Shown piece after piece: positions 1-5,546 of a stretch of DNA of 6,854 bases (positions are counted from its first letter, which is position 1; every line of letters starts with the position of its first letter). The notes under the pieces are model-generated. The model searched no databases. It was not told the origin of the DNA and saw only the letters and a program-made list of their open reading frames with translations. The translations under genes were made by a program, and so were the position numbers. Origin of the DNA: Gammaproteobacteria bacterium (lineage in GTDB: Bacteria > Pseudomonadota > Gammaproteobacteria > SZUA-229); contig JACPVK010000469.1 in the NCBI GenBank assembly GCA_016191795.1, positions 1-6,854 on the forward strand. The letters are read 5' to 3'.

Positions 1-15
1 GCCCTTTGTGTTTAT

Positions 16-597
16 TCAGGACAGGAAAGAGAAAAGAAATACAGAAATGCCCAGAAAAACAATAATCATGATCAGGCCCAGTGACACCACCCAGGTAGAA
101 TAGACAAAGCCTTCTTCCTTGGGAATGTGCATGAAGATCGGTACGCCAATATAGAGCAGGTAAACCGATGCTGCGACCGCTGCCATGCCGATGAGTATGT
201 TGATATATAGCACAGGATACAGGGCAGCAAAACCGGTGATGAATAAGGGCACCGAGGTAAATAACGCCAGCTCAATGCAATGTATCGGATTGGGCTTGAC
301 GTCGAAGGTTGTCGCCAGCCAGCAGATACCGAATCCCATGGCATAAACCCCAATGTTCAAGCCCACGAAAGCGGCGATAGCAACATACAGGGCCTTGTAT
401 TCGGCAATGGTGAAGGGTTCGCCGACACCCAGATCCCAGCCCAGATGGACAATGGCAATGTAGCCGCAGATAGTCGGGATCAGAGACAGTAATGCGGTGT
501 GAATGATGATATCGAGCGGTTTGGCGGGTGTGCGATCAGCAGCTTCGAGACTGTGTTTTGGCTCATACAACATGTGTGAAAAATGTCTTAATAGCAT
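16..597 (-). CDS. Yip1-family inner-membrane protein, YohC-like
   Basis: This 193-residue protein is almost entirely hydrophobic, with about five predicted membrane segments (roughly residues 30-50, 68-95, 108-130, 131-152 and 166-190). It resembles E. coli YohC (about 195 aa, Yip1 domain) in length and in several blocks: an early IPTICGYI stretch followed by GW-LG, PLFITGFAALYP near 117-128, and LLYIGVPIFMHIPKEEGF near 147-164. Yip1 proteins in eukaryotes act in vesicle traffic; the bacterial members are inner-membrane proteins without an established biochemical role, so none is assigned. The start is well supported: an AGGAG Shine-Dalgarno (complement of 605-609) lies 7 bases before the ATG. 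The gene reads away from holB and looks monocistronic within the window, although its downstream side is at the window edge. Confidence 0.88.
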   Translation of the reverse strand: MLLRHFSHMLYEPKHSLEAADRTPAKPLDIIIHTALLSLIPTICGYIAIVHLGWDLGVGEPFTIAEYKALYVAIAAFVGLNIGVYAMGFGICWLATTFDVKPNPIHCIELALFTSVPLFITGFAALYPVLYINILIGMAAVAASVYLLYIGVPIFMHIPKEEGFVYSTWVVSLGLIMIIVFLGISVFLFSFLS

Positions 598-652
598 GAG
601 AAAACTCCTGTTTGTAATTTAAGGGGGGAAAAAACAACTCATCATATGTCTA

Positions 653-681
653 TATCTAAATCAATACGATCTATGTGTCAA
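653..681 (-). promoter_or_regulatory. candidate sigma70 promoter for the Yip1-family gene
   Basis: On the minus strand a consensus -35 TTGACA (complement of 676-681) is followed after 17 bases by TAGATA (complement of 653-658), a weak -10 with three of six consensus bases. It points at the Yip1-family gene and would give a leader of about 50 bases. The -35 is convincing; the -10 is not, so the call is tentative. Confidence 0.35.
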
Positions 682-687
682 TTGACA
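676..687. promoter_or_regulatory. perfect palindrome TGTCAATTGACA, possible operator
   Basis: A 12-base perfect inverted repeat sits about 80 bases upstream of the Yip1-family start. Each half carries a TTGACA hexamer, one per strand, and the minus-strand copy is the -35 of the candidate promoter. A dimeric repressor bound here would block that promoter. The plus-strand copy has no acceptable -10 at 16-18 bases. No particular regulator is recognised, and chance occurrence of the palindrome cannot be excluded. Confidence 0.35.
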
Positions 688-898
688 AATGATGGGGTAT
701 CTTCCTGTTTGTTATTGATGGGCGAGTCGGGTTCCCGGATTTTTGCATCATGACAGGTATAAGTTGCGGGTTTACGTCACAGGATTTGTTATATTGCCCG
801 GGCCGTGAAAACCTCGATCTTGCTCCCACACGGGTTGGGCGAAGGGCCATTCGCTGTATGACTTCATGTGGTTTCGAGTTGTTTCACGGCATTTAGAA

Positions 899-927
899 TT
901 CACATTAACTAACATTAATAATGTTAT
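899..927 (+). promoter_or_regulatory. candidate sigma70 promoter for holB-pilZ
   Basis: TTCACA at 899-904 matches the -35 consensus at five of six bases. TGTTAT at 922-927, after 17 bases, matches the -10 at four of six. Transcription would start near 934, leaving a leader of only about ten bases before the holB ATG at 945. The match is moderate in an AT-rich stretch where chance matches are common. Confidence 0.3.
910..926. repeat. perfect dyad TAACATTA-A-TAATGTTA upstream of holB
   Basis: Two 8-base arms are perfect inverted copies around a single central A, ending 18 bases before the holB start. The dyad overlaps the spacer and -10 of the candidate holB promoter. A direct repeat ACATTAA at 902-908 and 912-918, ten bases apart, partly overlaps it. 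The shape fits a binding site for a dimeric regulator, but the low-complexity AT composition weakens the case. A one-base loop makes an RNA hairpin unlikely. Confidence 0.4.
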
Positions 928-944
928 GCAAGATATTGATATAA

Positions 945-1964
945 ATGATATTTGAATGGCAACAAAAACAGTGGCAACAAGTACGTCAGCAGGTGCAGGA
1001 GCGACGCCTGCCTCATGCCTTGCTATTAACCGGCCAGGCCGGCCTGGGCAAGCGCGAGTTCGCCATGCAGCTGGCCAGATCTCTGTTGTGCAAACATCCA
1101 CAGGCCAATGGCGAGGCTTGCGGTGTTTGTGAGGCCTGCCTGTTGTTACAGGTGGTGCACACGGCTGATGAAACTAACAACAAGGCCACGGCTGTCACAC
1201 ATGTGGGTACCCACCCTGATTGTTTATGGCTGGAGCCGGAGGAAGCCGACAAGGCGATCAAGGTCGATGATATTCGCGAGCTCTGTGCCAGTCTGTCGCT
1301 CACTAGCCAGTTTGGGGGTTACAGGGTGGCCATTATTAATATGGCTGACAGCATGAACATCAATGCATCCAACAGTCTGCTAAAAACACTGGAAGAGCCG
1401 GGTGCCAACTCTTTGTTGTTACTGGTGAGCTCACGGCCGCATCGTTTGCCTGTTACGGTACGCAGCCGTTGTCAGCGTATTGCCTTTCACGTGCCTGATG
1501 AGCAGGCAGCGATAGCCTGGCTGTCGCAGCAGAAAGTAAACAACAGTGCCCTGGTGCTTAGCCTTGCTCACGGCTCGCCTTTGCTGGCACAGCAACTGGC
1601 GCAGGCCGATGCCCTGCAACCTCGTCAGCAACTGGTTGAGGCATTGCTGGGCGTGGCACAGAACCAGTCACTGGTAAGTCATGCCGAGGCCCTGGCCAAA
1701 CAACCGGTGTTTGAGTTACTGGGCTGGTTACACGACTGGCTGGTGGATGTGTTACGCCTGCAGTCATCACAGAAGGCCGAGGTGATGAACAAGGATTACG
1801 CTGCCGAGCTCCAGCAGCTGGCACAACAACTCCCTGTTCAACGGGTATATGGCTTGCTGGATGAGGTGTTGAGTTTACGGCGTATGCAAACAGTTTCACT
1901 GAATGCTCAACTGTTGTGGGAAGATTTGCTAATATCATGGCAGCTTCTTATTAAAAAGGCCTGA
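945..1964 (+). CDS. holB: DNA polymerase III subunit delta prime
   Basis: Delta prime is the rigid stator subunit of the cytoplasmic clamp loader that places the beta sliding clamp on primed DNA. The 339-residue protein is close to the family length (E. coli 334). It starts with the typical RLPHALLLTG strand, then a P-loop-like GQAGLGK at 30-36, a four-cysteine zinc module at C49, C59, C62 and C65, GTHPD at 88-92, the LLKTLEEP block at 145-152 and the SRC arginine-finger motif at 174-176. By comparison with the E. coli protein as I recall it, an insertion of about 17 residues lies between the zinc module and GTHPD (residues 70-87). No clear Shine-Dalgarno precedes the ATG, but the N-terminus fits homologues. 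pilZ follows after 3 bases, so the two are almost certainly co-transcribed. The usual upstream neighbour tmk is absent. Confidence 0.96.
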   Translation: MIFEWQQKQWQQVRQQVQERRLPHALLLTGQAGLGKREFAMQLARSLLCKHPQANGEACGVCEACLLLQVVHTADETNNKATAVTHVGTHPDCLWLEPEEADKAIKVDDIRELCASLSLTSQFGGYRVAIINMADSMNINASNSLLKTLEEPGANSLLLLVSSRPHRLPVTVRSRCQRIAFHVPDEQAAIAWLSQQKVNNSALVLSLAHGSPLLAQQLAQADALQPRQQLVEALLGVAQNQSLVSHAEALAKQPVFELLGWLHDWLVDVLRLQSSQKAEVMNKDYAAELQQLAQQLPVQRVYGLLDEVLSLRRMQTVSLNAQLLWEDLLISWQLLIKKA

Positions 1965-1967
1965 CGC

Positions 1968-2327
1968 ATGGCAACAGTTCCCGGTAAATCACCTCGACAA
2001 GGCATTTTGTCGCTCACCATCAAAGACAAGGCGGCCCTGTATGCAGCCTATATGCCCTTTATCAAGAATGGTGGCCTGTTTATTCCCACTGCCAAGCAAT
2101 ACAACCTGGGTGAAGAAGTGTTTATGCTGCTGACCCTGATGGAAGACAATGAGCGTCTGCCTGTGGCAGGCAAAATTATCTGGATTACCCCGCCTGGTGC
2201 GCAAGGTAACAAAACCGCCGGCATAGGTGTGCAATTTGGCGCACAGGATAACGGCCAGACACGCGGCAAAATCGATACCTATCTTGCCGGTGCACTAAAA
2301 TCTGACCGCATGACCCACACCATGTAA
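1968..2327 (+). CDS. pilZ: type IV pilus assembly protein PilZ
   Basis: This 119-residue single-domain protein closely follows Pseudomonas PilZ: GILSLTIKDKAALYAAYMPF near 12-31, NGGLFIPT at 34-41, GEEVFMLLTLM near 48-58, VAGKIIWITPPGAQGN near 66-81, AGIGVQF at 84-90, and the C-terminal YLAGAL-SDR-THTM ending. PilZ is needed for type IV pilus biogenesis, where it acts with the assembly ATPase PilB and the regulator FimX. The RxxxR and D/NxSxxG motifs used by most PilZ domains to bind cyclic di-GMP are not present, as expected for this founding subfamily. An AAGG Shine-Dalgarno at 1956-1959 lies inside the end of holB, 8 bases before the ATG. A strong terminator follows the stop. Confidence 0.95.
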   Translation: MATVPGKSPRQGILSLTIKDKAALYAAYMPFIKNGGLFIPTAKQYNLGEEVFMLLTLMEDNERLPVAGKIIWITPPGAQGNKTAGIGVQFGAQDNGQTRGKIDTYLAGALKSDRMTHTM

Positions 2328-2334
2328 TTGTTCA

Positions 2335-2364
2335 CCGGAAGCCGGTAAGCGGCTTCCGGGTTTT
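2335..2364 (+). terminator. intrinsic terminator after pilZ
   Basis: CCGGAAGCC (2335-2343) pairs perfectly with GGCTTCCGG (2351-2359); one further G-C pair (2344 with 2350) leaves a five-base loop. The stem is followed by GTTTT, then a C-rich stretch. It lies 8 bases beyond the pilZ stop and works in the plus direction only, since no T-run is present on the other side. Confidence 0.8.
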
Positions 2365-2386
2365 CCCCCTCACACGATTCACGTAA

Positions 2387-3157
2387 ATGTTTATAGATTC
2401 CCACTGCCATCTCGATCGTATCGATCTGCAACACTTTGATAACAACTTTGCATCGTTGATTAATAACATCCGCCAGCAACAGGTTGATCGTATGCTTTGC
2501 GTGTCGATTAACCTGGAGCTTTATCATTCCATGCGAGCGTTAGTAGAGCAGTATGATTTTATTGATATCTCGGTGGGTAACCACCCATCTGATGTGGTCA
2601 CGCACAGCAGTGAAATGGAAGAACTGGTACGCCTGGGTAGCGATAATAAAGTGGTGGCCATAGGCGAAACCGGTCTGGATTATTATTACGGCAAAGACAG
2701 TATGGCGATTCAGCAGCAAAGTTTCAGAACCCATATTCGCGCTGCCAATCAGTTACACAAACCACTGATTATTCATACCCGCGATGCCCAGGAAGATACC
2801 ATCAGTATTATGCAGCAGGAACAGGCACAACAATGCGGTGGGGTGATGCATTGTTTTACCGAGAGCTGGGAGATGGCAAAGCAGTCACTGGATTTGGGGT
2901 TTTATATTTCATTTTCCGGCATTGTGACCTTTCGTAATGCGGAGGCCCTGCGCGATGTGGCCAGCCGGGTGCCTGATGATCGCTTTTTGATTGAAACCGA
3001 TTCACCCTATCTGGCGCCTGTGCCACATCGGGGCAAAAAAAACTATCCGGGCTGGGTCAGGCATGTGGCGGAATGTCTGGCAGACGTACGCGGCGTATCG
3101 GTGGAAAAAATCGCCGAACTGAGCACCGCCAATTATCAGCGGCTATTTGCCAGGTAA
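2387..3157 (+). CDS. tatD: TatD-family metal-dependent hydrolase (YcfH-like)
   Basis: A 256-residue TatD/YcfH-type TIM-barrel hydrolase of the amidohydrolase superfamily, complete at the usual family length. Metal-site residues are visible in order: H6 and H8 in DSHCHLD, E94 in GETGLDYY, H130 in IIHTRDA, H155 in MHCF, and D205 in ETDSPYLAP. Characterised TatD proteins are cytoplasmic metal-dependent nucleases; the substrate of this YcfH-like branch is less certain. The place directly after holB-pilZ is conserved in gammaproteobacteria. Here a terminator lies between pilZ and tatD, only 22 bases before the ATG, and no convincing Shine-Dalgarno or promoter is seen in the gap. The start is supported by the family N-terminus, which begins right at the metal-binding DSHCHLD motif. 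The symbol is used in the family sense. Confidence 0.93.
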   Translation: MFIDSHCHLDRIDLQHFDNNFASLINNIRQQQVDRMLCVSINLELYHSMRALVEQYDFIDISVGNHPSDVVTHSSEMEELVRLGSDNKVVAIGETGLDYYYGKDSMAIQQQSFRTHIRAANQLHKPLIIHTRDAQEDTISIMQQEQAQQCGGVMHCFTESWEMAKQSLDLGFYISFSGIVTFRNAEALRDVASRVPDDRFLIETDSPYLAPVPHRGKKNYPGWVRHVAECLADVRGVSVEKIAELSTANYQRLFAR

Positions 3158-3171
3158 TCCCTGATTTCAAA

Positions 3172-3180
3172 TGGTATGAT
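3172..3180 (+). promoter_or_regulatory. candidate extended -10 promoter for the hemF gene group
   Basis: TGG followed by TATGAT (3175-3180) makes an extended -10 element with five of six consensus bases. It lies in the 54-base gap after tatD and 31 bases before the next start. No -35 is present at the normal spacing, which extended -10 promoters can tolerate. It could drive the three genes ending with hemF. Confidence 0.4.
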
Positions 3181-3211
3181 AGGCAGTCTCCCGTAACGTG
3201 ACCTGTAAAAC

Positions 3212-3730
3212 ATGCCATCAACCTACGCTATTTCTGAATCCGAAATTAAACAAGCCAAGCATCCACACGATATTTTTTTACTGAATTTGATTTTTAATCA
3301 TATTCTGGTATTCGCCTCCATTTTATCGGCCAGCTCACTGGCAAAATATGTGGTAGTGGTGCCGATTTTTTCCATACTCAGCATGCTGTATATTTTTATC
3401 GGTGCCGCGCGCGCCAGAAACAAATATTCCTGGTATGTAAACGGGCATTGGCAGGTGTGCGTCAGCCGCAGCAAAAAATTTCTGCTGGTGGTTTGCGCCA
3501 TGTTGCTGGTGTTTTTATTGTTGTGGCTGGTTTCAGGTGGACATATGCGACCGCAGCACTGGGCTATAGGTGGCGCAACGGTATTACCGGTAATGGTGAC
3601 CGTGCTGATATTAATTATTATGGAATCCGAATCCCTGCATAACGCCAAAATTGGTGTGTTACCCGACTGGGTTAAAGAACGTTTCCCACAAGGTGCACCA
3701 CCCGTTGTTGAAGAACAGCACGCACACTAG
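3212..3730 (+). CDS. uncharacterised four-helix inner-membrane protein
   Basis: I do not recognise a named family. The 172-residue product has a short polar N-terminus, four likely membrane helices (about residues 21-41, 46-65, 90-109 and 117-137), a basic loop with RARNKY and SRSKK between helices 2 and 3, and a polar tail with LPDWVKERFP and a His-rich end (EEQHAH). The basic loop and the positive-inside rule suggest both termini and that loop face the cytoplasm. The start lacks a clear Shine-Dalgarno. It follows tatD after 54 bases and its TAG stop directly abuts the ATG of the next gene, so the two are probably translationally coupled and belong to one transcript with hemF. A link to haem synthesis is only suggested by position. 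Confidence 0.75.
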   Translation: MPSTYAISESEIKQAKHPHDIFLLNLIFNHILVFASILSASSLAKYVVVVPIFSILSMLYIFIGAARARNKYSWYVNGHWQVCVSRSKKFLLVVCAMLLVFLLLWLVSGGHMRPQHWAIGGATVLPVMVTVLILIIMESESLHNAKIGVLPDWVKERFPQGAPPVVEEQHAH

Positions 3731-4411
3731 ATGAATACGTTTAGCAAAGTACTGCTGGCTTCTGTCATGGCCATAGCCCTGGGTTTGTGGCTGTCATGGG
3801 TGTCGGTTGATAAAACGCCACCACCTTCTGATTTGCCCTGGCAAATCGAAGTGACTGCAGAGGGTTCCATTAAAGTATTTCAGACCCAGATTGGCACCAC
3901 AACACTGGGTGAATTTATTCAACGTTACCGAGAGTATCCGGAAATCACGCTTTTTGTTTCACCACAGGGTGATAGCGTAATCGAAGCTTATTTTAATTCA
4001 CTGATTCTGGCAGGCTTAAAGGCAAAAGTGGTGTTGCTACTGGATGTGGATAAAGCAACACGAGATGCCATGTATGAACGCGGTATACGCATCAGCACCA
4101 TGGGCAGCGGCACTCGCAAGGTGGAGTTAAGCAGTGACGATATTCAGCAACTCACTGCAGTGGTGATTTCCGGTATAACCTATATTCCTGCTACTAATGT
4201 AACGACAGAGTTGTTATTAAAACGATTCGGTGAACCGACGCACAAGTTAAAAGACGATAATACCGGTGCAGTACACTGGGTTTACACTGAAAAGGGTTTG
4301 GACGTCGCCCTGAATGATAACGACAAGGAAGTATTTCAATATGTACATCCCAAAGATATGGCCAGGCTCCTCGAGCCATTAATGCAACAAAAACAATTAT
4401 CAAAACCATAG
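3731..4411 (+). CDS. uncharacterised membrane-anchored or secreted protein upstream of hemF
   Basis: The family is not recognised. The 226-residue protein starts with a basic-hydrophobic N-terminus (one helix at about 6-25) that would serve as a signal anchor or uncleaved signal peptide; there is no lipobox cysteine. The rest is a soluble mixed alpha/beta region, probably periplasmic, with ITLFVSPQG near 72-80, a hydrophobic strand KVVLLLDVD near 99-107, and a C-terminal part with GEPTHKL and AVHWVYTEKGLDVAL near 167-194. That last portion resembles the general pattern of small periplasmic domains that read GxP...W.Y...GL, but this is only a pattern impression. The ATG begins right after the previous gene's stop codon and hemF begins 10 bases after this stop, so all three genes probably form one unit. 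Confidence 0.78.
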   Translation: MNTFSKVLLASVMAIALGLWLSWVSVDKTPPPSDLPWQIEVTAEGSIKVFQTQIGTTTLGEFIQRYREYPEITLFVSPQGDSVIEAYFNSLILAGLKAKVVLLLDVDKATRDAMYERGIRISTMGSGTRKVELSSDDIQQLTAVVISGITYIPATNVTTELLLKRFGEPTHKLKDDNTGAVHWVYTEKGLDVALNDNDKEVFQYVHPKDMARLLEPLMQQKQLSKP

Positions 4412-4421
4412 CGAGTTGATC

Positions 4422-5327
4422 ATGAGTCAACCTGATCTGAATAAAGTTAAAACCTATTTGCTGGGCCTGCAGCAGTCCATCGCCGGGGCGCTGGAACAGG
4501 AAGAAGATACTTTAAAATTCACCATCGATGCCTGGACCCGCGAGCAGGGCGGTGGTGGCCGTAGTTGTATTCTGCAAAACGGTACAACGTTTGAAAGCGC
4601 CGGTATTAATTTCTCGCATGTATTCGGAAGTGGTTTACCTGCATCGGCTACCGCACACAGGCCCGAACTTGCTGGCCGCAGTTTTCAGGCCATGGGTGTG
4701 TCACTGGTGATTCATCCCAATAATCCCTATGTGCCGACATCACACGCTAACGTGCGTTTTTTTATAGCCGAAAAACCCGGTGAAGAGCCGGTGTGGTGGT
4801 TTGGCGGAGGTTATGATTTAACACCCTACTATGCATTTGAAGAAGATGTCATTCACTGGCATCAAACCGCCAAACAGGCCTGTGCACCCTTTGGTGCAGA
4901 TGTTTATGCCAGATACAAAAAATGGTGCGATGAATATTTTCATTTAAAACATCGCAACGAACCGCGCGGAGTGGGCGGTTTGTTTTTTGATGATTTAAAC
5001 GAATGGGGTTTTGATAAAAGTTTTGGTTTTATGCAAAGCGTGGGCGATCATTATTTAAAAGCCTATATACCCATAGTGCAAAAAAGAAAAGACATTGCCT
5101 ATGGTGAACGCGAACGCGATTTTCAGTTATATCGCCGTGGACGTTATGTGGAATTTAACCTGGTTTATGATCGCGGCACCTTGTTTGGTTTGCAATCCGG
5201 TGGCCGTACCGAATCCATACTTATGTCCATGCCACCACTGGTTAAGTGGCGTTATAACTGGCAGCCGGAAGCGGGGACACCTGAGGCAGAGTTGTATGAA
5301 AAATATTTGATAAAAAGAGAGTGGTGA
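4422..5327 (+). CDS. hemF: oxygen-dependent coproporphyrinogen III oxidase
   Basis: HemF converts coproporphyrinogen III to protoporphyrinogen IX by two oxidative decarboxylations using O2, a late step of haem synthesis in the cytoplasm. At 301 residues it matches E. coli HemF (299). Visible signatures are HPNNPYVPTSHANVRFF at 98-114, GGGYDLTP at 128-135, CDEYFHLKHRNEPRGVGG at 169-186 with FFDDL after it, and FGLQSGGRTESILMSMPP at 255-272. H98, H108, H147 and H177 correspond, with a two-residue offset, to the E. coli histidines reported as metal ligands. The ATG at 4422 is preferred over an in-frame TTG at 4416: a GAG lies 6 bases before it and the protein then begins MSQPD. The stop is followed 73 bases later by a REP-like hairpin. 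Two uncharacterised envelope genes precede it closely. Confidence 0.96.
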   Translation: MSQPDLNKVKTYLLGLQQSIAGALEQEEDTLKFTIDAWTREQGGGGRSCILQNGTTFESAGINFSHVFGSGLPASATAHRPELAGRSFQAMGVSLVIHPNNPYVPTSHANVRFFIAEKPGEEPVWWFGGGYDLTPYYAFEEDVIHWHQTAKQACAPFGADVYARYKKWCDEYFHLKHRNEPRGVGGLFFDDLNEWGFDKSFGFMQSVGDHYLKAYIPIVQKRKDIAYGERERDFQLYRRGRYVEFNLVYDRGTLFGLQSGGRTESILMSMPPLVKWRYNWQPEAGTPEAELYEKYLIKREW

Positions 5328-5400
5328 AAATCCTCTACTACTTTCTTGTGTACGTGTCACATCGTTGATACGTTACTGCTGTCAAAAATAACCGCCGATT

Positions 5401-5428
5401 GTAGGTCGGCCTTCAGGCCGACGCTTTT
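5401..5428 (+). repeat. REP-like palindrome with GTAG head, possible terminator
   Basis: GTAG at 5401-5404 is followed immediately by a perfect 7-bp stem, GTCGGCC (5405-5411) and GGCCGAC (5416-5422), around a TTCA loop. A GTAG/GTGG head joined to a GC-rich palindrome is the hallmark of repetitive extragenic palindromes mobilised by RAYT (TnpA-REP) transposases. It lies in the intergenic space after hemF, as REPs usually do, and the GCTTTT after the stem could also let it act as a weak terminator. Only one copy is in the window, so repetition in the genome is inferred. Confidence 0.6.
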
Positions 5429-5546
5429 GATTTAATATAAGCGTTATCCTCGGATCAAGCCAGGACAGGTTCTAAAGGGCACCCACAAACGAAATGCAAT
5501 CTATATAAAGTCACGAAGCCTGTCGCTGTAGAAAAACTGAGTCGTA

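Larger units (their letters stand above)
598..944. other. divergent non-coding region between Yip1-family gene and holB
   Basis: No supportable gene is seen in these 347 bases. The left part is AT-rich and holds the Yip1-gene leader (including adjoining six-base G and A runs at 623-634), its candidate promoter and a 12-base palindrome. The middle part, about 720-880, is more GC-rich and shows no clear promoter, hairpin or open frame with a ribosome site. The right end, about 895-944, is very AT-rich and carries a dyad and a possible holB promoter. A minus-strand frame reaching into this region from holB has no family resemblance and looks like a shadow. Confidence 0.6.

Noticed and set aside
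623..634. Adjoining six-base G and A runs in the Yip1-gene leader as a phase-variation tract
   Set aside because: Runs of six are too short to expect frequent slippage and they lie outside the coding region.
682..710. Plus-strand promoter from TTGACA at 682-687 toward holB
   Set aside because: No acceptable -10 lies at 16-18 bases downstream, and holB is over 230 bases away.
772..1101. Minus-strand 109-codon frame overlapping the holB start and upstream region
   Set aside because: It is antisense to a certain holB, has no family resemblance, and its low-complexity composition fits a shadow frame.
1558..1938. Minus-strand 126-codon frame inside holB
   Set aside because: Proline- and arginine-rich translation antisense to holB with no ribosome site; a shadow of the codon use of holB.
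4416..4421. TTG at 4416 as the hemF start
   Set aside because: The ATG two codons later has better spacing to the GAG ribosome site and gives a family-like N-terminus.
5502..5509. TATATAAA as a -10 for the amine-oxidase gene
   Set aside because: No -35-like hexamer stands at the right distance, and AT-rich runs are common here.
5464..5524. Separated inverted pair GACAGG / CCTGTC upstream of the amine oxidase
   Set aside because: Only six bases matched over a 49-base loop; expected by chance.
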